In this document: positions 18,655-27,555 of the stretch, one piece after another
Position numbering within the stretch: the stretch's first letter is position 1
Layout of the letters: each line of letters begins with the position of its first letter
NCBI GenBank assembly: GCA_024234435.1
Contig: JACKOF010000001.1
Location: 496,001 to 560,000 of the forward strand
Source: Pseudomonadales bacterium
GTDB lineage: Bacteria > Pseudomonadota > Gammaproteobacteria > Pseudomonadales > Porticoccaceae
Length of the DNA: 64,000 nt
Direction of reading: 5' to 3'
Notes under the pieces: model-generated
Seen by the model: only the letters and a program-made list of their open reading frames with translations
Told to the model about the DNA's origin: nothing
Databases searched by the model: none
Position numbers and translations under genes: made by a program

Positions 18655-19716
18655 ATGAGCGGTACAATCATTGCGAGTTCAGGACGTTGTGGCTCTACCA
18701 TGATGTCAAGTCTACTTAATCAGCACACGGACATACTCAGTGTTTCCGAATTTCTTATTGATGTGTGTAATCTTCAGTCAAACTTGGATTGGGCGTTTAC
18801 GGAAGAAAAAATAGACGGTGAAGATTTCTGGCGCCGCATCAATCTGAAGCCCGACCTGATGAATCACATGCTGAGATTGGGTTGTCCATATCAGGAAATG
18901 CTTTACCCCTACAAAAAAAACGGGGCAAAATTCAACGCACAAACTTATGTTCCCGCCTTGTGCATGACATTCCTGCCCCATATTTCAGATTACCCTGATC
19001 AACTCTACGACGAGCTGGAGCCTGTGGTGCGAGCTCAACCTCTCCAGGGTATACGACAGCACTATGAAGACCTGTGGGCATGGCTGATGCTTCGTCTTGA
19101 CAAGAAAGTCTGGGTCGAACGCTCTGGAACCAGCATCGTCTATGTTGAGGAAATGCTAAAGATGTGGCCCGAATCCCGATATATACACATGTTTCGGGAT
19201 GGCAGGGATACCTGCTACTCAATGCGGAATCATGTCGGGTTCAAGTTTGTCATCATGGGACAAAAACTTGAGGAGTATATGGGAGTGAACCCCTTCCTTT
19301 CAGATGATCGAACTCACGTCGATAAGGTTCCTGAAGAATTTCAGTTTTTATTGCCGGAAAACTTGACCAAGGAGGCCATGGACAACTGGTCAATACCCAT
19401 TGAGATTCTTGGTCACGCATGGTCTGCCGACATCAAAAAAGGATTCGACATATTTTCCAATATGCCTGATGAACAAGTGCTTCATGTGGATTATGACCGC
19501 TTCTGTGCAAATCCTGAGAAACAGCTTCGAACTATTGCCGAATTCTGCGGTGTTGACTCCACGGATCAATGGATCAAGGAAGTCACAGCTGGCGTCAGCC
19601 TGAGCAAGGGGAACTGGCAACAATTACCTGCTGACAAGAAAGCAAGCCTTGACCAAAGCTGTCAACCGGGCAATGACTTGATTGATCAAAAAATCAAATC
19701 AGGCATTGTTCTGTAG
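18655..19716 (+). CDS. Sulfotransferase, tandem copy 2 (353 aa)
   Basis: Same family and length as the preceding gene. The PAPS loop is SSGRCGSTMMSSL (residues 7-19) and the 3'-phosphate motif is HMFRDGRDTCYSM. Both copies end with a similar tail (ID..I.SGIVL or ERRIADGTVL). A good ribosome site (AAAGGAA) precedes the ATG. The pair probably arose by local duplication and may sulfate related acceptors. A Gfo/Idh/MocA oxidoreductase begins 20 bases on, so the genes likely share a transcript. Confidence 0.85.
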   Translation: MSGTIIASSGRCGSTMMSSLLNQHTDILSVSEFLIDVCNLQSNLDWAFTEEKIDGEDFWRRINLKPDLMNHMLRLGCPYQEMLYPYKKNGAKFNAQTYVPALCMTFLPHISDYPDQLYDELEPVVRAQPLQGIRQHYEDLWAWLMLRLDKKVWVERSGTSIVYVEEMLKMWPESRYIHMFRDGRDTCYSMRNHVGFKFVIMGQKLEEYMGVNPFLSDDRTHVDKVPEEFQFLLPENLTKEAMDNWSIPIEILGHAWSADIKKGFDIFSNMPDEQVLHVDYDRFCANPEKQLRTIAEFCGVDSTDQWIKEVTAGVSLSKGNWQQLPADKKASLDQSCQPGNDLIDQKIKSGIVL

Positions 19717-19736
19717 AGAGGAATCCACGGGGTTTT

Positions 19737-20729
19737 ATGAAAAAAATTCGATATGGCATTTTAAGTACAGCGGATATTGGCCTGTCTGCGCATATTCCCG
19801 CCGCGCGAGAAACGGATAACTCTGTTGTAACGGCCTTAGCCAGCCGCAATCTGCAAGCCGCAAGAAGCGCTGCCGACAAGTGTGGCGTAGAGAAGGCCTA
19901 TGGCTCCTATCAGGAATTATTGGACGACCCGGACATTGATGTGGTGATTAATCCGCTGCCTATATCCATGCACCTGGAGTGGACGCGCAAAACAGCCGAA
20001 GCAGGCAAGCATATTTTGCTGGAAAAACCTGTGGCACTAAATACGGCGCAGGCGAGAGAGATTAAACAAATTCTCAGCGAACACAACGTGCTTTTTTATG
20101 AAGCTTTTACCCACCGGTTTAATCCTCAGCTGAACCAGGCCGCTAAATGGGTTGTTGAAGGAGTGATTGGCGATGTTGTTCATATCAGCTCGGCATTAAC
20201 GGTGAACTTTACGGCTGACGAAGACAATATCCGCTGGAAGCCCGAGCTGGGTGGTGGTGGGTTCATTGATGCCGGTTGTTACACCGTTTGTGCAACTCGA
20301 TTGGTAATGGGCGAGACACCAACGCAGGTGTTTGGTGCTCAACGCACTCGTCACGATGTTGATGCCACTTTTCTGGGAACGTTAATGTTTGAATCTGGCG
20401 CACTGGCGACGGTTAAGTCTAGCCTGGAGCATGAGTATATCTGCTATCTCAATGTGTACGGCTCGAAAGGGGTGATTCGGGTGACGCATATGCTGAATGA
20501 AGATGCGCCGGTACTACTGTCCACTGATAAGGGCGTCGAACGATTTGAGTTTGATGCCGTGAATCGTTATGCGGTGCAGTTGGAACATTTTTCAGAATGT
20601 GTTCTGACGGGTACTCAACCTCGCTGGGGTATAGACGATGCTATTGAAAATATGAAAGTGATTGACGCGCTCTATAAATCAGCGCAATCGGGGCAGGTAG
20701 AAAAAGTTGAATCAGATAACGGCTGTTAA
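19737..20729 (+). CDS. Gfo/Idh/MocA-family NAD(P) oxidoreductase (330 aa)
   Basis: Soluble dehydrogenase with an N-terminal Rossmann fold (GILSTADIGLSAHIPAA) and a C-terminal alpha/beta domain. The family marker EKPVALN appears at about residues 99-105, with the catalytic Lys in EKP. A DAGCYTV segment near residue 177 is typical of dimeric dihydrodiol dehydrogenase-like members. Length is normal. It lies in a tight plus-strand run with a deazaflavin-type reductase and SDRs, consistent with redox steps on a hydroxylated carbocycle or sugar-like substrate. The precise substrate is not inferable. Confidence 0.9.
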   Translation: MKKIRYGILSTADIGLSAHIPAARETDNSVVTALASRNLQAARSAADKCGVEKAYGSYQELLDDPDIDVVINPLPISMHLEWTRKTAEAGKHILLEKPVALNTAQAREIKQILSEHNVLFYEAFTHRFNPQLNQAAKWVVEGVIGDVVHISSALTVNFTADEDNIRWKPELGGGGFIDAGCYTVCATRLVMGETPTQVFGAQRTRHDVDATFLGTLMFESGALATVKSSLEHEYICYLNVYGSKGVIRVTHMLNEDAPVLLSTDKGVERFEFDAVNRYAVQLEHFSECVLTGTQPRWGIDDAIENMKVIDALYKSAQSGQVEKVESDNGC

Positions 20730-20752
20730 TACGCCGAATAAGGAGAAAAAAA

Positions 20753-21253
20753 ATGGATAAAGATCATCTGTATTATCAAAATGACGTAAAGACAAAAGAT
20801 GAGATGGCAGCGCTCCCGGAAGAGGTTAAGGCGCAGTTGGCAGCCCATCTGGAGTTGTATAAACGTGATCCTGAACAAGCACATATGTGGGACACAGCCT
20901 TGATTGGCATCGGTGGAATAGTTCCCTGTCTGATGTTGTCGGCTATCGGCGCAAAATCGAAGCAGCTGCGGCAGAACGTGCTGCAGTACTATCGCATTAA
21001 AGGCAATTACGTGGTGGTTGCTTCAAGGGGGGGGACAGTGGAGCACCCCGTTTGGTACAAAAACCTGTTGGCGAACCCCAGCTGCGAAATACAGGTAGGT
21101 GGTTTTCATTCAAAGGCCGTCGCAAGAACGATTACGAGCCCGGAACGTGAAGAATACTGGAAAGCGATTACAGAAGAGCAGCCTATCCAGATTGAATACC
21201 AGAAAAAAACAACTCGAGAGATACCGGTAGTGGTGATGGATCTGGTCGATTAA
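20753..21253 (+). CDS. Deazaflavin-dependent nitroreductase-like protein (166 aa)
   Basis: Resembles the Ddn/F420H2-dependent quinone reductase family with a split-barrel fold. The N-terminal half is helical; the C-terminal core reads YYRIKGNYVVVASRGG, PVWYKNLLANPSCEIQVGG and EYWKAITEEQP, where family members carry the cofactor-binding loop. Such proteins use F420 (or sometimes flavin) to reduce quinones or enones. F420 is unusual in Gammaproteobacteria, so a flavin-based role is possible. A second protein of a typically F420-linked family is at 62859. The ribosome site AAGGAG is well placed. Confidence 0.75.
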   Translation: MDKDHLYYQNDVKTKDEMAALPEEVKAQLAAHLELYKRDPEQAHMWDTALIGIGGIVPCLMLSAIGAKSKQLRQNVLQYYRIKGNYVVVASRGGTVEHPVWYKNLLANPSCEIQVGGFHSKAVARTITSPEREEYWKAITEEQPIQIEYQKKTTREIPVVVMDLVD

Positions 21254-21301
21254 TCGGTCTGGTTCACGGTTGTTGGGTGGGTATTAATCAACGGAGGATG
21301 T

Positions 21302-22039
21302 ATGGATCTTAAATTGTCGGGGCTGAATGTTCTCGTTACGGGTGGCACTGCCGGCATCGGTGCGGCCATTGTGGAGTGTTTCGCTCGTGAAGGCGCTAAC
21401 GTCGCCTTTTGCAGCAGATCACAATCAAAGGTAGATGCCATGTGCCAGCGGATGTCGGTTTACAACGTCACTATCCGGGGCGCTTCGGTAGATATCAATG
21501 ACGCCGAGGCGCTTGCGGATTGGGTCAAGTCAGTAGGTGAACTGGATATTGTGGTACACAACGTCAGTGGTCTTTCAACACACGACTGGCAGGTGATGAT
21601 TGATACTGATATTAAAGCTACCGCCAGTTTGATCGAGGCCGCGTTGCCAGCTCTTAAGCGTTCTGAGTGTGGTGCGCTGACTTATATTGGGTCGAAAGTG
21701 TCAACGTACGGCACGCCAGATTTTCCTGTGTACGCGGCAGGCAAGGCTTGTATTACACACTATATGAAATCTCTCTCGCTGGAGCTCGGGCAGGACGGTA
21801 TTCGGGTCAATGTCATCGCACCGGGAGATATTTATTTTAAAGATGGCGCTTGGGACAACATTCGAAAAAACATGCCTGACCTCTACCAGAAAACGGTTGA
21901 TAGCAGCTTGTTTGGTCGATTGGGGACCGCTGAAGAAATAGCGGATTCGGTGGTGTTCATATCCAGCCCTGTCTCGAGTTTTACCACGGGAGCGCATTTG
22001 CTGGTTGATGGTGGAACATCTGTTCACGTGCAAGGTTGA
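21302..22039 (+). CDS. Short-chain dehydrogenase/reductase (245 aa)
   Basis: Classical SDR: cofactor motif TGGTAGIG (residues 14-21), an NVSG segment in place of NNAG, catalytic Tyr and Lys in YAAGK, and a C-terminal LLVDGGTSVH tail. It probably interconverts a hydroxyl and a ketone with NAD(H) or NADP(H). The ribosome site GGAGG is close to the ATG. First of three consecutive SDR genes on the same strand. They are not close copies of each other, which suggests successive oxidations rather than duplication. Confidence 0.9.
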   Translation: MDLKLSGLNVLVTGGTAGIGAAIVECFAREGANVAFCSRSQSKVDAMCQRMSVYNVTIRGASVDINDAEALADWVKSVGELDIVVHNVSGLSTHDWQVMIDTDIKATASLIEAALPALKRSECGALTYIGSKVSTYGTPDFPVYAAGKACITHYMKSLSLELGQDGIRVNVIAPGDIYFKDGAWDNIRKNMPDLYQKTVDSSLFGRLGTAEEIADSVVFISSPVSSFTTGAHLLVDGGTSVHVQG

Positions 22040-22108
22040 ATGGAACGCATGTTGGTGTTCACTAAAAAAACAGATTGATATTTATTCGATAACGATGAGG
22101 GGAATGTG

Positions 22109-22948
22109 ATGGGGGAACGACCACTGGAGGGCCAGGTGGCATTGATAACGGGTGGAGCTCGCGGGATTGGCCGAGCTATTGCTATTAAATTAGCGAAAGC
22201 AGGTGTCTCAATAGCTATTACCGGTAGATTTAAAGAATCGGACGACACAGTTCCTTATCAAACGACGACACTTGATGACAGAGACAAAACAATTGCCATG
22301 GTAGAAGAGGTCGGTGGCAAATGTCTTTCATTTGCGGCTGATGTCCGATCATTTGATGATATGTCAAAAGTGGTTGAGCAAATCATGGCTCGTTTTGGCC
22401 GACTGGATATTGTGGTTGCTAACGCGGGTGTTTTTTCGGGCGGGGTTCCCATCCATCAGTTAAGCGACAACGAATGGCAGCGGATGATGGATGTGTCTGT
22501 TACGGGTATCTGGAATACCGCTCGAGCGGCCATACCGCATATGTTAGAGGCCGGGCGAGGAAACATTGTTTTGATATCTTCTGTTGCCGGCATTAAAGGT
22601 GGGAATGCTGGATTTGGACATTATGCCACGGCCAAACACGCAGTTACCGGCCTTGGCCGGGCGCTGGCGACTGAGTTGGGGCCAAATAATATCCGGGTAA
22701 ATACGGTTTGCCCCACTTCGGTAGCGACGCCGATGTCAGAGAATCAATTCTATTACGACCTGTTTAGTGGTGGGACCGGAGGAACGAAAGAACAAGCGCA
22801 GGAAATCATTAAAAGCATGCACAGCTTGCCGGTGGCAGCTATTCAGCCAGAAGACGTGGCCAACGCTGTTGGCTGGTTGGTTTCGGACGAGGCTCGTTAT
22901 GTGCACGGTATTATCTTACCTGTCGATGCGGGCGCTTCGATGTATTAG
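22109..22948 (+). CDS. Short-chain dehydrogenase/reductase (279 aa)
   Basis: Classical SDR with TGGARGIG near the N-terminus, VANAGVFSGG, catalytic YATAK and the tail GIILPVDAGASMY. The region before helix alpha-3 is extended (TTTLDDRDKTIAMVEEVGG), as in carveol- or mycofactocin-type SDRs. GTG at 22106 and ATG at 22109 are both possible; the Shine-Dalgarno GAGGGG (22097-22102) favours 22109. It lies between two other SDR genes in the same direction. Substrate unknown; an alicyclic alcohol is plausible. Confidence 0.9.
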   Translation: MGERPLEGQVALITGGARGIGRAIAIKLAKAGVSIAITGRFKESDDTVPYQTTTLDDRDKTIAMVEEVGGKCLSFAADVRSFDDMSKVVEQIMARFGRLDIVVANAGVFSGGVPIHQLSDNEWQRMMDVSVTGIWNTARAAIPHMLEAGRGNIVLISSVAGIKGGNAGFGHYATAKHAVTGLGRALATELGPNNIRVNTVCPTSVATPMSENQFYYDLFSGGTGGTKEQAQEIIKSMHSLPVAAIQPEDVANAVGWLVSDEARYVHGIILPVDAGASMY

Positions 22949-23017
22949 CAAAGTGAAGTTCAATCAATTTCACCGATTCAGTGTGAAAAAACAGAAACCG
23001 GAACAGGAAATTTTCGT

Positions 23018-23791
23018 ATGAAACGTTTTCAGGACAAAGTGGCCATCGTCACTGGTGGTGCGTCGGGTATGGGTGAGGCGTTTTGCCGACTTTTTGTTGA
23101 GGATGGTGGCAAAGTTGCAGTTGTAGACCTGAATGAAGAGAAGGGTTTGGACTTGGTTAGTGAATTGGGCAGCGATAATGCCATTTTTTTAAAGTGCGAT
23201 GTCAGCGATAACGCCCAAGTAAAAACCATGGTGGATTCAACAGTCGCCAAGTTAGGTCGGCTCGATGTTGTTTTTAATAACGCCGGAATTGCGGCTATGG
23301 CGAAAACACCCGAGTTGGCATTTGAAGACTGGAAGAGAGTGTTGGAGATCGATCTTTATTCCATTTACCACTGTTGCCATTACGCGATTCCCTATATGCG
23401 TCAACAAGGTGGTGGGGTGATTATTAATAATGCGTCTATTTCCGGAATGGCAGGTGATTACGGGCTGAGTTGTTATAACGCCGCCAAAGGTGGTGTTGTT
23501 AATTACACCCGGGCACTGGCGATTGATCATGCAGTTGATGGCATTCGTGTTAATGCGGTCTGCCCCGGTTTTGTTGATACGCCGTTGTCAGCACCTATTA
23601 CCGAGAATGCACCTCTTATAGCGAAGGTAACCGGGGCGATACCGATGGGGCGAGCAGCACAACCAGAAGAGATTGCTCAGGTGGCCGCTTTTCTTGCTTC
23701 TGATGCCGCTTCTTATGTGACGGGTGCAATTGTTCCCGTTGACGGCGGGGTTACTGCGGCAACCGGGCAGCCGAATTTATCGATGGGGTAG
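23018..23791 (+). CDS. Short-chain dehydrogenase/reductase (257 aa)
   Basis: Classical SDR: TGGASGMG (residues 12-19), NNAGIAAM, an NNASISGMAGDYG serine region, YNAAK catalytic pair and VTGAIVPVDGGVTAATG tail. The pattern resembles glucose/3-alpha(20-beta)-hydroxysteroid dehydrogenase-like members, though that similarity does not fix a substrate. Length is typical. It follows the previous SDR by about 70 bases and precedes the DUF1330-like gene. Confidence 0.92.
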   Translation: MKRFQDKVAIVTGGASGMGEAFCRLFVEDGGKVAVVDLNEEKGLDLVSELGSDNAIFLKCDVSDNAQVKTMVDSTVAKLGRLDVVFNNAGIAAMAKTPELAFEDWKRVLEIDLYSIYHCCHYAIPYMRQQGGGVIINNASISGMAGDYGLSCYNAAKGGVVNYTRALAIDHAVDGIRVNAVCPGFVDTPLSAPITENAPLIAKVTGAIPMGRAAQPEEIAQVAAFLASDAASYVTGAIVPVDGGVTAATGQPNLSMG

Positions 23792-23854
23792 AAGTCGCTT
23801 TCTGGCTCTTCAGAGCCTGGGGGCTAAATAGCGGGCAACGCGGAATTGATACAA

Positions 23855-24265
23855 ATGGGATCAATTGTGATCGATATTTCTAAACTGGCAGAACTGGATC
23901 AAGATAAACCGGTTGTGATGCTCAACTTGCTGCGTTACAGGGATCAGGCTGATTTTCCGGAAGGCTTTGTGGGTGAGCCCTGTTCCGGTAGCGAGGCTTA
24001 TGGAATGTACGCTAAGGCGACGATGCCATTGGTTGAAAAGGTTCCTGTAAAAATAGTTTATGCGGGCCATGCTGTCGCCGATTTAATCATGACGGCTGAT
24101 GAGCACTGGGACGATATTCTTATTGTTGAATACCCATCGGTGTCGAGTTTCATAGCCTTAATGAATAATCCTGAATATCAGAAAACTCTTTATTTGCGCA
24201 CAGCCGCGCTCTCTAGCTCAAGATTGATTGCAATGCAGGATGGATTGAAGGCGCAACTCTTATGA
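23855..24265 (+). CDS. DUF1330-like dimeric alpha/beta-barrel protein (136 aa)
   Basis: Small soluble protein with the pattern of the DUF1330 ferredoxin-fold family: KPVVMLNLLRYRD near the N-terminus, a YAGHAVADLIMTADEHWDDILIVEYPS strand-helix segment and a final SRLIAMQDG. Members are often found beside SDRs in degradation clusters; their reaction is unknown. A TTG at 23846 is in frame, but the ATG at 23855 is the simpler start. No strong ribosome site is seen. Its stop overlaps the start of the following 42-codon remnant (ATGA). Confidence 0.7.
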   Translation: MGSIVIDISKLAELDQDKPVVMLNLLRYRDQADFPEGFVGEPCSGSEAYGMYAKATMPLVEKVPVKIVYAGHAVADLIMTADEHWDDILIVEYPSVSSFIALMNNPEYQKTLYLRTAALSSSRLIAMQDGLKAQLL

Positions 24266-24390
24266 CGACTGCAGGTTTTTTTACAGAAGGACTTGAAGGA
24301 AAACACTATGGCGGTGTACCAGTAAAAATGGAAGGGATTTCCTTTATGGAGTTGTCAGACGGGGAAGTTTCTCGCAATACGGGTTATTGA
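24262..24390 (+). pseudogene. Remnant of an NTF2/SnoaL-like protein (42 aa)
   Basis: A short frame overlapping the previous stop (ATGA). It encodes FFTEGLEGKHYGGVPVKMEG and then ISFMELSDGEVSRNTGY followed by a stop. This looks like the last third of an NTF2/SnoaL-like fold (the 'GxxxxxxDGKIxxxxxYWD' ending), cut just before the expected end and lacking some 80-90 N-terminal residues. It is probably a deletion remnant, although a translated small protein cannot be excluded because of the coupled start. Confidence 0.4.
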
Positions 24391-24442
24391 AATTTATCCG
24401 CTTTTATGGACCAGTTAAATTAATAAATAAAGGTAGTCCCAA

Positions 24443-24766
24443 ATGACTTTTGTTGTCACTGAAAATTGCATTAAATGCAAACATACGGATTGCGTTGAGG
24501 TTTGTCCCGTAGATTGTTTTTACGAGGGCCCCAATTTTTTAGTTATTCATCCTGACGAGTGTATCGATTGCGCTTTATGTGAGCCGGAGTGCCCGGTGGA
24601 AGCCATTTTTGCGGAAGAGGATCTCCCGGAAGGGCAGCAGGAGTTTTTGCAACTGAACGCCGAGCTGGCGAATATTTGGCCGGTTATTTCTGAGCTAAAA
24701 GAACCGTTGCCCGATGCTGAGGACTGGGACGGTGTGCCGGATAAATTACAGTATTTAGAGCGTTAG
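24443..24766 (+). CDS. fdxA: 7Fe ferredoxin, FdxA type (107 aa)
   Basis: Azotobacter FdI/FdxA-type ferredoxin with one [3Fe-4S] and one [4Fe-4S] cluster. Motifs are CIKCKHTDCVEVCPVDCF and CIDCALCEPECPVEAIF, and the C-terminal tail of about 45 residues is typical of the 107-residue family. It could carry low-potential electrons, for instance to the activase of the dehydratase encoded at 29317-33188, though no sequence shows that directly. It converges on pta: the TAG stop of this gene and the TAA stop of pta overlap in the four bases TTAG. Confidence 0.95.
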   Translation: MTFVVTENCIKCKHTDCVEVCPVDCFYEGPNFLVIHPDECIDCALCEPECPVEAIFAEEDLPEGQQEFLQLNAELANIWPVISELKEPLPDAEDWDGVPDKLQYLER

Positions 24767-25719
24767 GCAAGTACGGCGCCGATCACGGCGGCGTCGACAA
24801 TATCTGAAGGCTTGCAGCCGCGTGATAGATCCAGCCAGGGTTTTGCCATGCCTTGTAGTACCGGGCCAATAGCATTGGCGCCGCCTAATCGTTCAGCAAT
24901 TTTGTAACCTATGTTGCCAGCGCCCAGGTCGGGGAAGATGAATACATTACAGTGGCCAGCTACGGCCGAGCCCGGTGCTTTTTGGGTGCCGATTTCTTCG
25001 ACATACGCGGCGTCAAACTGCAGTTCACCATCAATATCTAATTCGGGTTTTTGTTGCTTAACAAGGCTGAGTGCTTCGCGAACCTTGTCGATATTCGGAT
25101 GCTCTGCCGAGCCTTTGGTGGAGAAAGAGAGCAGGGCGACTTTGGGTGTTTCTCCGGTCAATTTGAAGTGAGTTGCAGCACTGTCTATGGCTATTTGAGC
25201 TAGTTGCTCAGCCGTTGGGTCAGGGTTTACAGCGCAGTCCCCGAAAGTAAGCGCCTTGTCGGGCCATTCCATCAGGAATGTACTGGATACCAGATGAGTG
25301 CCGGGGGTTAGCCCGACGCCTTTAATTCCGGCTCGTAAGACATTGGCAGTAGTGGCAAGGGAGCCTGCAATGCCCGCATCAACATAACCCGCATTCAGTA
25401 ATACGGCTGCTAGTAATAGTGGTTCTTTCAGTGCCTGTCGAGCTTGTTCTGCGGTAAGATTTTTCTTCCGCTGATGTTCAACCAGTATGGCTTCAGCTTT
25501 GTTTAGCCACTGCTGATATTCCGGCTGTTCTGAAAATATTTCGCAGTCTGTAGGCGCGTCTGGTGTGACAAGAAAGACAGGTTTACAGAGGTTCTCTCTT
25601 TGCAGGGTTGCTGCTGCTTCGAGCACTCTGGGATCATTCTGTTCGGGGAAAATAACCCTTTTTTGCTGCTTCTGTGCCTGAATTTTCAGTTTTTCCAGTA
25701 CAGATAATGCAGCAGTCAT
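24763..25719 (-). CDS. pta: Phosphate acetyl/butyryltransferase (318 aa)
   Basis: Catalyses acyl-CoA + phosphate to acyl-phosphate + CoA. It is the short, catalytic-domain-only form (about 320 residues, without the long N-terminal DRTGG part of E. coli Pta). The N-terminus RVIFPEQNDPRVLEAA, central LLSFSTKGSAEHP and C-terminal DLGAGNIGYKIAERLGGANAIGPVLQG are family hallmarks. No acetate kinase is nearby. Last gene of a minus-strand run with atuA-like genes and a methylglutaconyl-type hydratase, so it may act on acetyl-CoA released by that route or on another short acyl-CoA. Confidence 0.94.
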   Translation of the reverse strand: MTAALSVLEKLKIQAQKQQKRVIFPEQNDPRVLEAAATLQRENLCKPVFLVTPDAPTDCEIFSEQPEYQQWLNKAEAILVEHQRKKNLTAEQARQALKEPLLLAAVLLNAGYVDAGIAGSLATTANVLRAGIKGVGLTPGTHLVSSTFLMEWPDKALTFGDCAVNPDPTAEQLAQIAIDSAATHFKLTGETPKVALLSFSTKGSAEHPNIDKVREALSLVKQQKPELDIDGELQFDAAYVEEIGTQKAPGSAVAGHCNVFIFPDLGAGNIGYKIAERLGGANAIGPVLQGMAKPWLDLSRGCKPSDIVDAAVIGAVLA

Positions 25720-25758
25720 TGGGTTATTTTCCCTTTACAGTATTGAGGTCAGTGTCGC

Positions 25759-26103
25759 TTAATTACGGACAGATTGTAGCAGCTCGTCTGGCACATCCAT
25801 TTCCATATGTAACAACCCGGGTCCGTGAACTTTGCCCTGTGCATCGAGAATCAGGGTTTCAGTACCGCCGCCGCCGAGCGAGTCGTCCAACAGAAAGTTT
25901 AATACTTGCAGGTTCGGTATCTCGAAACGTTTCACTTTGCCGAAGCAGATCTCCTTGAAGAAGTCCTTAACAACTTCTTCTGTCAGGTTTTCTTTCAGAA
26001 ACTCGTAAATAGCGGGTGTTTTACCCATGATGCCGACATTGCTGCCATCACCTTTGTCACCGGAACGTGCGATAGCAATTTCCATTAACTGTACTTTAGC
26101 CAT
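25759..26103 (-). CDS. AtuA C-terminal-domain protein, separate gene (114 aa)
   Basis: Corresponds to the small C-terminal ferredoxin-fold-like domain of AtuA: IAIARSGDKGDGSNVGIM near the start, a central YEFLKENLTEEVVKDFF, and NFLLDDSLGGGGTETLILD. In Pseudomonas AtuA this domain is, as I recall, fused to the large DUF1446 domain; here it is an independent gene beginning two bases after the large-domain gene. The two products almost certainly act together. The reaction of AtuA is not firmly established; it is needed for growth on acyclic terpenes such as citronellol. Confidence 0.85.
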   Translation of the reverse strand: MAKVQLMEIAIARSGDKGDGSNVGIMGKTPAIYEFLKENLTEEVVKDFFKEICFGKVKRFEIPNLQVLNFLLDDSLGGGGTETLILDAQGKVHGPGLLHMEMDVPDELLQSVRN

Positions 26104-26105
26104 GG

Positions 26106-27476
26106 TTATACTTCCTCTACAGTGTGGGTGGTGGTGATCAAGCTTTTATCGATAAGTGCGGGCCAGTAACCGACAATTTCTGTGGCGCGTGGACGTCCAC
26201 CAGCAAAACCAGTGAGTCCGGGAGGGCCAGACGTGACCAAAGGCGCGATCTCCATGCCCAGTACTTCCAGAGCTTTTTGATCTTGTCCCTTGGCGCCTAT
26301 GCGCATCATGATTTCATGAGGTTGATCATTGGCGGGAACCAGGCCCTTATACAGAACATTGGTGCCGAATAATTCCAGAAACCGGTCTTCTTCGGGTATT
26401 TCCACGCCGTGCATGGCCATGCGTTCAAAGACGATATCTTTCATCAAGTGTGCCTTTTCGATAGCATCGGGGCCTGTGATACACAGGGTGCCGAGAATCT
26501 TGTAGCCATTGGCATACGAGATGGAGACTTTGAACGTTGGTGTAGCAGGACGGCCTTTGATACCGGATACCGCAACACGGTTTTCACCTTGCTGAACCAT
26601 CTTGATAGTGGTGAAATCGGCAACACAATCCGGGCTCAGATAATTGTTCGGGTCGCCAAGCTCGTACATAAGCTGCGAAGTCACAGTTTCCACCGATACC
26701 AGGCCGCCGGTATTTTCGTGTTTGGTGACCACAAAGCTGCCGTCTTCGCTGACTTCACAAATCGGATAGCCAATGCGGGCAAAGTCTTTGACCTGTTTCC
26801 AGCCTGTGTAGTTACCACCAGTACACTGAGCGCCACATTCCATAATGTGGCCCATGATTGTAGCGGCAGCGACTTTATCCCAGTCTTCGAGTGACCAGCC
26901 AAACTCGTAGACAAGGGGTGCGACAACCAGAGATGGGTCGGCCGCACGGCCAGTAATAATAATGTCTGCACCGTCTTTCAGGGCTTCAACAATTTGTGCT
27001 GCACCGATGTAGACATTAGCGCTGGTAATGCGATCGCGGATGGAATCGAGAGAGGCGCCGGTATCCATGTTTTCCAGCTTTTCACCAGCGGCAGCCAGTT
27101 CGTCAAGGCGGTCCATAATGTCATCGCCTTCGACAATAGCAATTTTGATTCCAGAGAGCCCCAGGTCTTTAACAACCTGTTTGGTCGCTTCCAGGCAGGC
27201 TTTAGGGTTTACACCACCGGCATTGGCAATGATTTTGATGCCTTTTTCTTTACAGGTCGTCAGGATTTTCTTCACCATCGGAGGAAAGTCCATGGCGTAA
27301 CCGGTTTCCGGTTTGCGCATCTTTTGCTTTTGCATGATGCTCATGGTGATTTCGGCGAGATAATCAAAGGTCAGGTAATCTACCGGTCCTTCTTCAACCA
27401 GGCGCAGCGGCCCCAGCAGGCTGTCGCCCCAGAAGCCTTGCGCGTTGGCGACACGCACGATTTTGTTTTCAGTCAT
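26106..27476 (-). CDS. AtuA-family protein, DUF1446 domain (456 aa)
   Basis: Large domain of the acyclic-terpene-utilisation protein AtuA. Features: VANAQGFWGDSLLGPLRLVEEG at the N-terminus, a DYLTFDYLAEITMSIMQKQK segment, IANAGGVNPKACLEA, VYIGAAQIVEALKDGADIIITGRAADPSL and HIMECGAQCTGGNYTGW. Length fits the large domain alone; the C-terminal domain is the next gene. It lies directly downstream of an AUH/AtuE-like hydratase, which supports a role in branched or isoprenoid acyl-CoA breakdown. The other Atu genes (geranyl-CoA carboxylase AtuCF, AtuD) are not in the window, so the full Atu pathway is not shown here. Confidence 0.9.
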   Translation of the reverse strand: MTENKIVRVANAQGFWGDSLLGPLRLVEEGPVDYLTFDYLAEITMSIMQKQKMRKPETGYAMDFPPMVKKILTTCKEKGIKIIANAGGVNPKACLEATKQVVKDLGLSGIKIAIVEGDDIMDRLDELAAAGEKLENMDTGASLDSIRDRITSANVYIGAAQIVEALKDGADIIITGRAADPSLVVAPLVYEFGWSLEDWDKVAAATIMGHIMECGAQCTGGNYTGWKQVKDFARIGYPICEVSEDGSFVVTKHENTGGLVSVETVTSQLMYELGDPNNYLSPDCVADFTTIKMVQQGENRVAVSGIKGRPATPTFKVSISYANGYKILGTLCITGPDAIEKAHLMKDIVFERMAMHGVEIPEEDRFLELFGTNVLYKGLVPANDQPHEIMMRIGAKGQDQKALEVLGMEIAPLVTSGPPGLTGFAGGRPRATEIVGYWPALIDKSLITTTHTVEEV

Positions 27477-27555
27477 GTTGTGTTCCTCGTAGATTACATG
27501 GAATGTTCAAGTCAAAGGTGTAAAAATCCAACACGAATGTTGACGAGTGGTCTTT

